Assembly: GCA_018466975.1 (NCBI GenBank) | Contig: CM031557.1 | Location: 2,170,001-2,234,000 of the forward strand | From: Sparassis latifolia | Lineage: Eukaryota > Basidiomycota > Agaricomycetes > Polyporales > Sparassidaceae | Direction of reading: 5' to 3' | DNA length: 64,000 nucleotides | Part shown: piece by piece, positions 1-12,684 of the stretch | How positions within the stretch are numbered: position 1 is the first letter of the stretch | Layout of the letters: each line of letters starts with the position of its first letter | The notes under the pieces: generated by a model | The model's input: only the letters and a program-made list of their open reading frames with translations | Databases searched by the model: none | Told to the model about the DNA's origin: nothing | Program-made: the position numbers and the translations under genes

Positions 1-57
1 ATACCAGTCGCTGATACCGGTCTATTATTCTTGTAGAGCATGAATGGAGGAATATTA

Positions 58-2485
58 TCATACTGAGACCGGGAGGACGTCGTCGAGATCACCGTCCTTG
101 TTCTTCTCGCCTTTCTCATCCGAAATTCGACGATCTAGGATGTCCGAATCAAGGTCGTCCATACCCTCGTCGGAGACATCCAGTTCTTCAAACGTTTTGG
201 CTGCGCCATGGGAAGGGAAACACCAATTAAGGCCCCAATACACCAGGGCGGAGACTCCGAAGCCAGTGAAGAAGGCCAGCTGATAAATCCGTGTCGCGGC
301 CAGAGGGACGCTGCGTCCGGCTGTATACATCCCCAACGTCGGTCAGTTGCAGCAAACGCATAATGATAGCGCTAATCCGTACTGGCGCCGGCGAAGCCCA
401 CAACGTTGATCAAAATCCCTGAAATATATGCAGCATACGCACTGTAGGTTTCTTTAATTCCAAGAGGCGAGATCATCGTTCAGACTACTCACCGGAAGTT
501 GACACCAAAGGTGTACCAATACCAGCCGTCTCGGCTCGTCCGGTACAGATCCTTGATGCGGTAGTGTCCTTTCCGGATCACATAGTAGTCCGTGATCTGA
601 GCGCGTCAGAGGTTGGGACTCAGTCATCAGGATACTGGAAACCTCCCACCATGACACCGGCGATAGAACTCAGAAAGACAGAATATGCTGAAAGATAGTT
701 CGTGAAGCTGTTGCTGCTCTTCAAGAGGTTCCACGGAAGCATGCACATTCCTACGATGGCTGCTATGTAACCACCACGACGTATGTTCTGGGAGAGATGG
801 TCAGCGTGCATTAAATTATCGTTGTCAGCACAGAATTTACAATGAAACGAGGGAAGAGCGCTGTGAGATCACATCCGGCACTGATCGAGTTAGCCGAGAT
901 GTTTGTTCTTCAGGCGAAACGTTAACGTATTGAAGAAAACCGAGCAAGATCGCGACATACCCTAGCTGAAAGGGGCAGAGGGAGAATGAGGGTCAACTCG
1001 ATACAAGATGTCATTCAACTTACTTGAGCGATTATGAAGGACGCGGAAATGAACCAGACCTATATATATCGAATTTAAAACCAATGAACTAATGCGCGTA
1101 TTGATAGTCCTTACCCCGAATCTTGTGGCATGCGAGGGATGGTCATCCAAAAACATCCCAAGTAGATTTATCGGTGACCAGATCGCCTCCCCATAGATAG
1201 CCTGCGACGAGGAACTAACGATGATTCCCAGAAAGCTCACAATTGAGAATCCCAGGGGCACTGTGATTAACTGCGGGAGAATGGCGTCGGACGGACGTCT
1301 CGACCGGGATGCAAAATCCGGAGCATTACTACACGATGTTCCTGGGATGATTAGCGGGTGAACAAAGTAAAGAAGGATGACGCACGTCACGAGGGTGGCC
1401 ATGTTACTAACGCACGACATGATACTTGTTACCATTGCCCATCCCAACACCGAACCACGCAGCTGAGATGGCTGGTGAACTATCGGGCCTACACCGCGAG
1501 CTTTGACAATGCACCAAATAAAGAAACTGATACCGGCTACAGGGACGATAATAGCTTTGAGGGTGAACAAATGGCGGCTGTTTCACACAGTGAGCTGAGC
1601 CGTCACACCAAAGCACCGCTATTCGACCTACACTTTGTGAATGGGAATCCAGATCGCCGGAAGCGAGATAAGCCAGAACAAGAAAAAGCACATAAAATCT
1701 CGTGTATTCGTTCCCGAAGATGCAGGCATTGAGTTGTCTGTGATCGAGTCTCAGCATCTTTGGGAGTAGATCGGGAGTAGGTACCGCCGTACGGATATTG
1801 TTGACGCTTGGCCACATTGTTCTCAACATGACCAAGACACAACTGCCACCTATGCTGGCTTGGACACCGTACCAGATGCTGCATGATGTACGTCCATAAG
1901 TATATCGTGGTGACAGCGTTGGAACTACGAACCAAGCCATGGCGCCTCGGTTGAATACACACCAGAGGCTGCCCCACATTCCAAAGCTTGTGCGAGCGAC
2001 GACAGGGAATGTGACGTGGAAGATCGCTCCAGGACGGGCGTTCAGAACGATGAAGGGAGCAACCACCCCGTATCCAACCCATACGGCGATCCAAGCTTGC
2101 CACCAGGAGAGCCCTAGCTGCACCATTGAGGAGGCGATCATCCACCTGGTTGAGGTGGTCAGCATGACTGGAGGCGAGTTCAAGGTATCTCAACTACGTA
2201 TTAATATTGAAACTGTCCGCTATCCAACTGCGGACAAGATATCAGTTCGTGTCCATCGTGCGAAGCCCGCAGACACACAATGCGACGAAGTTCCACGTTC
2301 CCCATGTTCGTTTCTCGGGGCCGACAGGGGAAAGATCGTCGTTCTGAGTAACAATCAACTAAGAATCTTTGTGCGATCGAGATGATACTCACTACCAACA
2401 ATGATTGTGCATACGTCAGATCTTTGTGGTGTGAGACCTCCAACGCTCGCACAACGCGCGACACGAGCTGCGAGGCGAAGAGCAT
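58..2485 (-). CDS. NCS1-family nucleobase/allantoin permease (Fur4/Dal4 type), multi-exon
   Basis: Proton-coupled uptake of a nucleobase, nucleoside or allantoin across the plasma membrane is the family role; the exact substrate cannot be told. Successive minus-strand exons read as a complete NCS1 carrier: the N-terminal R-TWGTWNF motif near 2300, [21 protein letters not shown] near 2150, the YGVQASIGG motif near 1870, [13 protein letters not shown] then [13 protein letters not shown] near 1300-1400, [20 protein letters not shown] near 1180, [20 protein letters not shown] near 700, and a final exon at 336-58 with the last helix and an acidic tail ending in a stop at 58. Short introns with GT-AG ends separate these blocks. 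The ATG at 2485 gives a normal hydrophilic N-terminus. No disruption was seen. The family call is firm; individual exon edges are approximate. Confidence 0.9.
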
Positions 2486-2749
2486 AGTCTCAGTCGGCGT
2501 CCCTGTGTGAAAGAAGAGAGACTCGGCAGGCGGGGCTTATCAGTTTGTACTCCATCCTCGTCAACCAACCTCTATCGTCTTCCACGACTGACATGTCGGC
2601 GCCAACTTTCGGAGTTTCCCATGTGCTTCCAATACGGGCATGCAGTGATCCGGTCGAGGAGATAAGCATATACGCTGAGTTAGGCGTTCCATAGAGATAC
2701 AAGGTACAATACAAAGACATCACCTCGACGTCTTATAATACACAACCGC

Positions 2750-4323
2750 CTACGAGATGAACACCTTCCGCAATGCCGCGAAGCTACACGTCTCGCCGGT
2801 CCGAGGACAGATCACCACACCATCATGCTTCGCTGCCATATCCTCCAAAGCCTGAGAATAGCATCGTCAGCGAGAAACAACCAAGTATGAGGAGTAAATC
2901 ACAGACCTCCTTCGAATAGACGTGACCATGGCCTGGGAAAGCCATGGGCATGTTGTCCGCATCCATAATCTTACCAGTGAGACGGCACACTATTGTCGAA
3001 TTAAGGTGGTGGCTATATGGCACCTCCTCTGCGAGTCGGCCGAGGTTAGGGTCGCACACCGGACAATCGATGTTCTTGGTTTCTGGGTCATAACATGCGG
3101 GAAGCCGTAGCGATGCGAGCCCAGCATACATCGCGAGGTGGAGAAGGGGTTCGGTCGGTAGCGTGCTGAGATTGTAGATGGCGAGGCGGAACGACTGGAC
3201 GAGTGTCGCCCAGCGTGAAGGGTCGTATAGGCGCTATATCGCAGACGATTCAAGGGTTCAGTGTCTTCCTGTCAGGAAGGGAGCTATAAAAATATGTACC
3301 TTGTACGGACCACATGTTGTTGTGGGTGGGAAGCACAGGAGCGCAGATGCTTGATGGATTTGCGCTAGATGTGTGTCTTGCCATGGGAGAAGATACTTCC
3401 TCGAATATGTGATTGCTTCCATGTTCTTTCGTGCTCTCGCAAGCTCAATATATTCCTGCAGACGTAGGTCAAACTCCAGCGGGTTCTGAAGATACTGTGA
3501 GCACGATTTCCCGATGGTGGCTGAAATGTGGCTCACCTTGAGCTTCCTCAAGGCAGATTTGTTCTCGCTGCACCATGCTAGCGCTTCCGTACAGCTTCGA
3601 CATCCCAATGCCTCTTCAATGCGTCGTATATCCGAAAATAGATCAATGTCTACGAGTCTCTGCGAAAGCGAAAATGCACCAGGCATCAGGATCAACTCCA
3701 ATCACGGCTATTGCAGTATTTATGCAGTTGCAGTGAGCTTTACCTCGATACCCTTCTCCTCCGCGAGCATTCTGGCCGTCTTCTCCTTGCCATTACGCAA
3801 TGCCCAGTCGATCAGCCAGCGGTCCAATCGTGTGTCGGCCCATCGTGCGAACTCGGGGCTGTTACCAGACTGCATATCTTCGACGGCTGCAAGGTGCTGC
3901 AACCGCTCCCGCATGACGTTCTGCGTAGGAGCTCCAGCGGAGCTTTGCAAATCTGACAGCTGCGGCAGGAAAAAATGACAGTAAGCAATGAGTTACAGAA
4001 TGCAGATTTTAGTTGCAACGCACCTTGCGACCGAGGTTCTCCACCCTGGTGATCATACCTTCGACCGTCTTCAATGCGTCATCTGGTATATTGCTCCTTG
4101 CCTTTGCGCGCTTCGCCAAGTCCGCAGAAATGGTTTGCACTGCGCCCAGCTCCTTTTCTATGTTCTTCTGCGATGTCCGGAAGACTTTGCGGTAATTCTC
4201 GTACGGAACCTGCTCATAGACGTAATGAGATCACGTACCAGCGAGGTCGTGATCCTACATTACCCGTGCAAATGGTTGCTCAAAGAGCATGATACCATCG
4301 ATATTCAACTTGTTGTTACTCAT
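2750..4323 (-). CDS. FYV10: Fyv10/Gid9 (MAEA homologue), CTLH/GID E3 ubiquitin ligase subunit
   Basis: Subunit of the GID/CTLH ubiquitin ligase, which in yeast marks gluconeogenic enzymes for degradation. Exon 1 starts at the ATG at 4321-4323 and carries a basic/coiled N-terminus (VPYENYRKVFRTSQKNIEKE). A LisH segment follows at about 3950-3720, then a CTLH domain at about 3650-3400 (DIDLFSDIRRIEEAL ... EALAWCSENKSALRKL), the CRA part with FPPTTTCGPYK, and a C-terminal RING-like domain with CPVC, PYSHHLNSTIVCR, GKIMDADNMPMAFPGHG and CPRTGETCSF. The protein ends in KVFIS with the stop at 2750-2752. Domain order and length match full-length Fyv10. The final exon is separated by an intron in the RING region at about 2850-2905. 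The 3' end lies about 260 bp from the start of the NCS1 permease gene, with both genes on the minus strand. Confidence 0.92.
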
Positions 4324-7300
4324 TTGTGCGCGACGACAACTAGTAAGCGTTAAACTCCAGTGGCAGAACGACTACGAGTTTACCACGCTAGCACACGATA
4401 ACCCCAGTCTAGATATGTGACTTCAACCACTCAAAAGTTGGGTTCACAGATAGGTATAACTGACAGGACTTCAGTACGCCGTCTCGCAGTCGGAGAAGAT
4501 GTGAGCGGAGGGAGCCTAAGCGCTAGGAGCTGCCGCCCGCGTGCTCGACAAACTCCGCTCCGAGTCCGAAGGCAACACAGAGATTTCTATCTGTCCTTAC
4601 TTACACAGCTTAGCCGCACCGTCTTCAACTTGTGTCAGAACAGGCTCTGTGGTCTTATGGCTGCATTCCAGATCCCAGGAACATAACAGTTGTACTCTGT
4701 CGGACGGTTTGAGAGCCGAAGGACGAGCGCATCTGCAAATCGTGACCGTTGCCGTGCCGCAATGTGATGTGATAGTGCTGCCGACGGTGGTCATTGCAAC
4801 GATGCATGAGGACGCAGTTGGCTTTGTGGAGTTGGTGAGTGTGGCCAACTGATGTTTTGACCACCACCCACGCCGACTGCTCAGCAGAGTCAATGCCAGG
4901 ATACGGTACTTCGGTGTCGAGGATGCTGCCCACACCCAGCTCCGAATGTCGAGATTCAGCTGGGCGGCAGGAGGCGTTACGCGTCAGGCTTACGTGCTCG
5001 TACTGGAAAGCACGAACGCAACTCCGAACTTGTGTCTCAACTCCCGTCGTCAGTGGTGAAATGAAACTCCTGCGATGAATGGTGTATCACCTCTGCGCTT
5101 GGCAGCGCGAGGTGTCCGTGTCTGGCTCGCATCTGGGCTCCATTCTCCGTTTTTGCTCGCTTTCTAGCATTGTGATACCCACTGCACAAAGACGTCCACA
5201 GACACTCGAAGAGAGCCTATCGAACGCTTATCCCTCGGAGCGCTGACGGGGACACTCGCCAGTGCTAGGCAGGTGTACGCAGGCTTGAGCAAGCTTTTTG
5301 TATTCTGGCTAAATCGAGAGGACAAGCTACAAGAAGCGACTGTGCATTTTTTTGCGGCATGATCCATTCATGATCACTCCTGTGGTTCCCATAGGCACTC
5401 GTCGAGACGGAGACTTAATGACCCCGACGAATTCTGCCGATTCCACCGCGGATCAATCCTTCCTCTTTTAAATGGTTATCTGCCTGGATCATTTCTGGAG
5501 AGGCGGTACCAGCGACTTTATACGCGGCTTTTGCCCTTGTAAGTTGGGGATTGTTAACGGACGCCCTCGCCTCTGCCGTGATAGCTCTTGATGTTTGCAA
5601 GCTCGCAAGGTAAGTAAATAATCGTTCAGTAATGATAAGAGTTCAATCTATGTTCTGCATAGGAACCCGCTGGATCATCAAATAACTAGCTTGTGATTTT
5701 GGCCATTTGTTGCTGTGAAAATATGCTAGCCATGTGGTGTGCATCACTGTGGACCAACGTGTGAAAGCTCCGCAAGACCGATGATCTCTTCTCGAGAAGC
5801 CTGACGGGGATCTCCTTTGCTATGTCGCGTGGTAAGTAAAAACTTGCAGTGATGCGTACTGCATTTTCGGTAAGCACAGCGTTGTTATGCCATTCTTGAA
5901 GTTGAAACGAATGGTGAAACGCTTGCGCTACGCAGTGTCGGTACTCGTCACTGAACGTCTCAAGGGAAGATATATACAGTATTGAGAAGGTCACCCGTGC
6001 GAAGGTTGAGACCATAGTGGTCGAACAAGTCGTATATCGGGGACCGTACCACTTCCCGCGAAAGAGCGGTGCTCTTTCGAAGCCCACCCGATGTGATCTT
6101 GGTATCGAGATCACATGCATTGAATCGCCTTCACCGATGAGCGCAACGTGAGCGCAAATGAAGTCAACAACGCCAATGCACGGCTTCTAAATGGATCTCA
6201 CCCAGGCAAAACAGACAGTAATCGGATCCTCAACGGGCCGTTAAGCAGTTCAAGACGCCCAGGTTGTTCAAACCGGGATCACGGATTTATGGAATGCAAC
6301 TATAATCTTCAAGAGGTCTGCCACACTAGGTATCTACAGACAGTGAGTCATTGGAAGAAAATTTCCGCCGCACCGACAGGAAACCTGGGGCTGTGTTACC
6401 GGAATCCACTGCGATGCACTGCAATGGACGTAGGAATATTGTAATTTTGCAATAGCGAGTAAAGACTGCAGCTGCGTTTCATGCATGCAGAGCGATTCTC
6501 GACCGGATATCGAGGAAAAAGGTACTTAACTACTCGTAGTCTTGATTCCGAGGTCTTTCACGCGAGCGCTCGTAGGATTTGACGAAACTACTGAGCCACA
6601 CCATTCTTCAGTAATACGACGTTGAAAAGGAAACTTACGATACTGATGGTCCTATCGACGGCTCCAAGCCGCCCGGTCCTGGTCGAGAGGCAAGCTCATG
6701 TGAGGGACGGAATGAGAGAAGTCATCGTCGACAGTAAGTCGCTGATGAATAACATCGACTATCACGGGTCTGTCGATCCTCCGTTCGTCGACGACGGGAA
6801 GAGCCAGCCTGAGAACAACGCGTCAGGAAGTTCGATGTCCTGCAGTCTCACGAAAATAGGTGAACGGACAGTTACTGTCAGTTTGTGATTGATGGTAGGC
6901 AACTTGCTGGAATGAACACATGGCATGGTGGGCGTTCGGACGACTCTGGACGAGTAGGTGCTTGGGCGCTGATAGACTCAGCCACGTGGCGCTGATTCTG
7001 TTCCTGAAGCGGTAATCTCAGATGAGATCTACCAGACCGATCCACAAACCTGAAACTGCTCTGGCTTCGGTCTCAACAGAAATCCTTACAACCTTGCTAC
7101 CTTCATGCAAATGACTCAGTGAGCCCCAGTCTCCGCCCCGGAGCTGTTCATCCAAGCGGTGATCGCTTCACTTTATGCAAAGCGCACAGAACAACCATCT
7201 CTTCGTTTGAGCTCGTGGCGGGCGGGGACATGGTGCGTATAATAAGGAGCGAAGAGTCTCCCCAAGCTGCAGCAATCTCCTCCAACTCAAGTTCTCTTCC

Positions 7301-7340
7301 AAGTCTTCAATACCAGTCTCAGTCTCAGAAGTCAGCCCCA
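4324..7340 (+). other. 3 kb without a recognised gene; possible unassigned spliced plus-strand gene
   Basis: No family was recognised. Several GTAAGT/GTAAGC donors on the plus strand (about 5553, 5610, 5832, 5868), some with well placed AG acceptors and branch-like TAAC/TAAT motifs, suggest a multi-exon plus-strand gene between about 5160 and 6890. One open stretch near 5220-5340 reads as a plausible polypeptide (ARQVYAGLSKLFVFWLNRED). A continuous frame through all exons could not be built. A minus-strand ORF of 144 codons at 5686-6120 and a plus-strand ORF at 6622-6888 overlap the same area and are not recognisable. Confidence 0.25.
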
Positions 7341-8069
7341 ATGAACCCTTTCACTCAAGGCGGATGGTCGGCCGGCAACGCGGGCAGCTCTGCTTGGAAC
7401 CCGAGCATGGGGCCTCCGCCCTCGGTCTTTGGGGCACTTCCTTCTCTGGGGACGACCACGGCGCCGCGTTCAATACAGCCCGACAGCGTCACGTTCCAGT
7501 TCACGAACTTCAACACGACCATCTTGAATTGCTCTGTCGTTGGACCCCAGTCGCGTGTTGCCTACCGCATCGTTACCGAGGCCACCACGCCATCTTGCAC
7601 CATATTCAAAGACAACGAGAGCCGCAATGTTGCAATGGTGCAGTGGCAGCCCAATGCGACTGTCGAGATTCGGAATGCGGCGCCCAAGCAGCGCGTCCGT
7701 GACTGGCTCAGCCTGTCGTCGGATCAAAAGTGCGTCAAATAGTCCGTTGATAATGACGAGATCCATACCGATTGATATCTCCTTTGCACAGAAAACGTAA
7801 AATGCAGGTTGGAGGCGTCCAGTACGCGTGGTCTCCCATAGACGGCTTTATTTGTGTATGTTCACGTCCGCTTGGACTTCTGCTGCATCTTCACACTCGC
7901 CCCCCAGATGTACAAATCCCAAGCGACCGCGCCCCGCGTCCTTGCCCGCATCGCTCGAGGTGCCAACACGGTTCTCCTTGAACTTACCCAAGAAGCTCTG
8001 CAGCTGGGCCTACTAGAGCCCGCCATCGTCGCAACTGTGATGTTCATCTGCGGCCACAACATTGATTAA
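7341..8069 (+). CDS. DUF6593 family protein
   Basis: A basidiomycete protein family of unknown function. The ATG at 7341 opens a Gly/Ser/Pro-rich N-terminus (MNPFTQGGWSAGNAGSS). The conserved domain follows: PDSVTFQFTNFN, NCSVVGPQSRVAYRIVTEA, IFKDNESRNVAMVQW and QRVRDWLSLSSDQK. Two short introns then occur, at about 7731-7791 and 7858-7907 (GT-AG). Exon 2 reads VGGVQYAWSPIDGFIC. Exon 3 reads ARIARGANTVLLELTQEALQ and ends LLEPAIVATVMFICGHNID, stop at 8067-8069. The frame also opens further upstream (7119), but homology in this family begins at the MNPF methionine, so 7341 is preferred. This gene is convergent with NUP96, with about 580 bp between the stop codons. Confidence 0.85.
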
Positions 8070-8645
8070 TCGTCCTGCATCATCTTGTATCGCTAGAAAT
8101 TTGCTCTCGTGTCGCCCTCGCGCCCATTGTATCGATTATTATTTGCTGTATCCTATCCTCGTCACTGTAGCATATTTAGTTGTTCCCGGACTACCTCACC
8201 TCCCGCATATTATTATTTAACCTGTAGCAGACTAGATCCCCGTTATTAATCACACACCTGGACTATTCTCAAGGAATGGAAATATGACAGGCTGAAGACG
8301 AAGTGTTGATCCCTTGTCTTGGCGACGTGGGATAGTAGTAGGATATATTCTCTAGGAAGATCTGGAAGAATGCCGTCTTGTCAGTTGCAACTGTTTGGAC
8401 CAAGATCCGCAAGCCATCCGCAGCGAAAGCAACGACACATCCATGAACTGCCTCGTTTCAAATACCATCAAACGACAGATACAATTCAAGGACAATCGTC
8501 TCTTCCTATGTGAAGTCAAAAAGCTACATCGAGGCAGACCTCATAATTCAAAGTTGGATAAAAACGCAGATAAATGCCACACGCAAGAGAAAGTGGTACC
8601 CGATCCTTAGGATATAGACACGCACTAGAAGGCGGGGACAGAGAC

Positions 8646-11610
8646 TCAAGCAACCTCGATCGACCTCACGAATCTCTCCAGCGCCGCCATCTGTATATTA
8701 CGCTGTCGGATGCCCTCGCTCATGAACGGTGAGCGGATCTGCGACTGGTGCTGCGGGTCAAACTCCCATTAGCGCTAACTCGGATCCGCACTGTCGATTA
8801 AATCAGATACGCACAATTGCAAAGGGCTTGACCTCGTCCAGCCGGCGGGTAAGCTCTGCAGTCATCTCCGCAAGGGCGGCCTTGTGTCGGGTATCAGAGC
8901 GGTCACGCAGCACGTCCGGCAAGATGCCAATCAGCTTCGGCACGCTATGTGCGAGCTGCTCCAGCTCACTCGCATCAGCGGCGTCTGCAGCAGCTCCAGC
9001 ATCTGCAAGGCGCGCACGGAGCACTGGTAGCCGCGTCATTGCGTGCGCATAATCCATAAAGGCCTATGGAGAGTAGGAACTAAGAACGAATGTGAAAACC
9101 AGAGCAGCGACGAGTTGACTAACCTTGCCACGCACATGCCAACCATCCACAGGGTGGCCGATAAACTTCTTGAAGATTTCATTCAGCAGTGCGAAATCCT
9201 GGTGGATCACGGCATCCGGCGCTAGCGCGAGCACCGCGAGCTCGTGAGCCGCGTTGTACAGGCCAGCTCCGATGTAGAGTTCGTAGGCGCCGAAGACGTC
9301 ATTATTGTCGAGGGCGTACACAGCCTGGTGTCGGGGATCAGTGCTGGCATCAAAAAAGGGCACGCCAAGGGTACATTACCTTCGCTTCGTGCACCCAGGC
9401 CATGGGAAGCTTTAGGCTACCAACAAGCCCACGGGTCGTCCAGTCATCCAGCTTTCCAGCGCATCGACCAAGCAGTGCTTTCACCGCTCTCGCTCGCCTG
9501 AAAAGCGATGTAAAATATCAAGCCGGCGTTCTGAGTCACAGTTACATACCCTGCGGAACCTTCGATATGCAGAAGGACAAACACTGCTTCCTGAATCATG
9601 CCCATTTGCTCCAGCTGTAGAGCATAACTATTTGCCAACAGGTCAGCACTTGGGCTATGACCTTCAATGGGCTCGTCATCGTCGCCGACCATCTCTGTCA
9701 GAACATCGCCCCCGGGTAATCCACGATCGGCGAAGTCGCGCACCCGGAGACAGCGGGACATAACAATGTACAGATGCCACGCGAGGCGATAGTCGATTGG
9801 GGATGCGCTAAAAGAGAATGGAGTAAGGATGGTGGAGAGGGAGCACACCGGATCCGCGAATAGTCTTATCAGAGAGAACAGCGCATCTGGCGGATTCGCA
9901 GAAGACGGGAGCTTCCACGGCGATGAGCGGGATTCCTGCTGTGCCTCCTCCGCGTACCACGGAACGGGCGCAGACACGACCGAAGTCGGCTCCTTCCACG
10001 ACGCGTCATACGATTGGAACGCGTCCGCAACCGAAGCTTCCAGGGGTTGACCAAACCAGAGGTGTAGACCAAATGCGCGTTTCCAGCTAAGGCCCTCGGC
10101 GAGGTTGATATCAGGGCACTGCTCGACGCCGGTCCCTTTCGAGCCCTCAAGCGTGTCAACGATGCCCGCCAGCAATGCATAGACCTTTCGTACATTTTCA
10201 CTGATGTGCGCGTCAACGCGCTCATCGCGCCACAGCGCGAGCTGCGACAGAAGGTCGTCCCTGAACTCCTCATCTCCCGGATACTGCGCGATCAACGACG
10301 CAAGCTTCACATTCCCACCCTCCATCGCGACCTCGCATGCCCTGTCCACTTGATTGCCCGTGAGCAGCATGAACACGACATGCGCCCAGTCCGCCCCCGG
10401 GTTGTCCCGCAGGTCCGCATCGATGGACGACGAGATCGCCTCTTGCAGCCATTGCGAGAGGGCCGCCTTGCGACGGATAGTAGAGATCCGCGGTCGCACA
10501 TCCGCGGTAATGGAATCCGCCAGGCGCAGACTGATGGGGTCAAACAGAGCGTGTCCGAGGCGGAACAAACACGCCTCGAAGGAGCGTTCGGTCGATGGGA
10601 ACCGCGTCATTAGCGACGCAAAGGACATTGTACGCCGGGGATTCGCGAACGGTACGCCGTCCGCATCCGCCTGTATTGCTGTATATTCCAGATGATGACT
10701 GAGGAGCCGTGAGGCAAGCTCCGAGGCCTCGGTAGCCGGGACAGAGAACAGTGGGACGACGGTTTTTTGTACGACGGATGTATTTGCTGTGCCTTTGCTG
10801 TGTAGACAATTATAAGAGACAACTCAGAGAGGGACGAGAAACTCACGGAGTACTGTTCGGCCCACAGGGCTGCCCGAGATGAACGAGAGTGCCCCCAGGG
10901 CCCCATCCTACCCGGAACGACCGCCCAAAAGCCAGACCAGCATCCGCCACAAGACCTTCGCTGCCACTCACCGCCGAAGAGCAGCCATCAACACGCGAGT
11001 ACTTCCTCGTGGGGCGGAACGGAGTCGGCTCGACGTCATGCGCAAAGGATGCCCGCTGCGATCGTCAGAGGCAAATTTCGCATTAGAATCAACCTGTCTA
11101 ACACACCTGTCGCGAATCTGCCCGGAGACCTTCTCCCTCCGAATCTCTGCTGTGCTTCCGCTGCAAGGTGGCCGAAAGCAGGTGTTTGCGGCGCGCGAGG
11201 GTCTGCGCCTGCTGCCTCATCGCAGCCTCTTCCTCTGGTACCCGAAAGAGAGACGTCTGCATGACGTGCATTTTTTGCGCGTCCACACCGAGCTGCCGGG
11301 CCCAAGGAATGAGCGTCGGGTCGTTCATCGGCCCTCTGGGCATCGACTTGCGAGGCGGGTTCTTGGAAGGTGCTGCTTCACTATCGCTCATGTCCTCATC
11401 TTCAGATATAGACTGCAGTGCACGGCTGGACTTGCGCGACGCCACGGTCGGCATCAGTTCGTCTTCGTGTATGGAGCCTTCTGACTCCGAGCGAGCGTCC
11501 TCGTCCATGTCAGTGGGAGCCGGTGGCAGCTCGTCAGCGGATACGCTTGATACTGAAAGATGATCGTCCTCTTCATCCTCGCTGTCTGTGGTGTACGCTC
11601 TGAAGCGCAT
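8646..11610 (-). CDS. NUP96: Nucleoporin Nup96 (Nup145C homologue), encoded without a Nup98 part
   Basis: Scaffold nucleoporin of the Y (Nup84/Nup107) complex at the nuclear envelope. The ATG at 11608-11610 starts a Ser/Asp/Glu-rich acidic leader. Exons at about 11045-10860 carry the conserved N-terminal segment (RVGWGPGGTLVHL). The large exon at about 10628-9480 holds the alpha-helical Nup96 domain, including DNPGADWAHVVFMLLTGNQV, EVAMEGGNVKLASLIAQYPG and LSWKRAFGLHLWFGQP. The remaining exons run through ALDNNDVFGAYELYIGAGLY and KPFAIVRI to a last exon ending FVRSIEVA, stop at 8646-8648. In many fungi Nup96 is cleaved from a Nup98-Nup96 precursor. Here the reading frame starts directly with the acidic leader, and no GLFG repeats or HFS autoprotease site precede it before RFA3 begins upstream at 11933, so the gene stands alone. 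Confidence 0.88.
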
Positions 11611-11932
11611 TATTTTGGAGGTAAGTGGTGTCGTATGGCTATCGGCGCATCAAACGGGCGGAATTCTCAGCGCGTTCTTGGTAGGCAAATCAGAAAAGTA
11701 GTTGGGCAAAACCGACAGATGGTGATTCCTACTGTTGTACAGGACAATCTCCAACAGCTGGTGAGATCCGGGAGGTTGGCTGCGTGGCGTATGAAGAAAA
11801 GTTATGTTTAGCGCCGGTGGGCCAAGGCGCCCGTGGTAAGGGCGTGACAGCACTCAAGAAGTCTCGTGATGGTCACGCGTTTTCTCAGTCACGCTACATT
11901 GCATCGGCGCCTGGTCACCTCAGCTCACAATC

Positions 11933-12417
11933 ATGGCAGATCATGTCTCTCCTCGCGTCAATTCTGCTCGCCTTGCAGATCACATTAAACAAACTGTCAG
12001 GTTGACATGCAAGACCCTCAGGGCATGATTCATTTCGTTCGCAGGGATATACACGATCTGATCTTTGAAGCAATAGTTCAAAGGTGACACCGCGATTGTG
12101 CAAGCGAGCGACGGCGGAGAGGTTGAGATCAAGCTGCTCAGGGTACGTTGCAGATGATTTGTTGCGCTCGTCGTTCACTCCATGTCCCAATACCAGGAAG
12201 CGAACATGACGAAACAGTACGTCGAGGTCATTGGCCAGGTCGTCGACGCGTCGACGATCAGGATGATGTCGTGCATCAACCTCGGCGATGAACTTGGTAT
12301 GAGTTCTACATTTTCGGTCGTTGAATAGCATGTGATGTCGCGTCGCATCTAGATATGAACCTCGTCAACGACGTCGTCGAGGTGTGGCATGACCCGAAAT
12401 TCTCGAGAATGTTCTGA
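11933..12417 (+). CDS. RFA3: Replication protein A small subunit Rfa3 (RPA14)
   Basis: Smallest subunit of the heterotrimeric single-stranded DNA binding protein RPA, acting in nuclear replication, repair and recombination. The ATG at 11933 gives SPRVNSARLADHIKQTVRL, which matches the start of the family. Four exons build one OB fold: TCKTLR, then FKGDTAIVQASDGGEVEIKL, then YVEVIGQVVDASTIRMMSCI with NLGDEL, then the C-terminal helix MNLVNDVVEVWHDPKFSRMF, stop at 12415-12417. Intron 1 (12023-12076) fits only as a GC-AG intron, since no GT donor keeps the frame. Introns 2 and 3 are GT-AG. The gene is divergent from NUP96, with about 320 bp between the two starts that probably holds both promoters. 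Confidence 0.9.
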
Positions 12418-12684
12418 TCGTCCATACTTCCCAGCTTGCATCAGTACTGCACTTTATTTATCGTTACACATCGGCCTTCACATGTACGACACTGACAATT
12501 TTATCACGGTCTCCAATATCGTAACGAATGTGCATTACCAGACAGCTACAGCAAGTCCGCTCTAGAATATGCACGATCAAACGAACGAACCGTCGTACAG
12601 CTACAAAAAATTACACCAAGAAGTAGCTAAATAGTCGCACAACAGTGTCCAAATATGTTTAGCAACGCAAAGAGATCGATAGAC
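12418..12684. other. Intergenic, convergent 3' ends of RFA3 and the DUF3455 gene
   Basis: AT-richer spacer between two converging genes. No further ORF or repeat seen. Confidence 0.6.

Noticed and set aside
10206..10695. Plus-strand ORFs over 110 codons
   Set aside because: Antisense shadows of the large NUP96 exon.
11915..12331. 138-codon minus-strand ORF
   Set aside because: It is the antisense of RFA3 exons.
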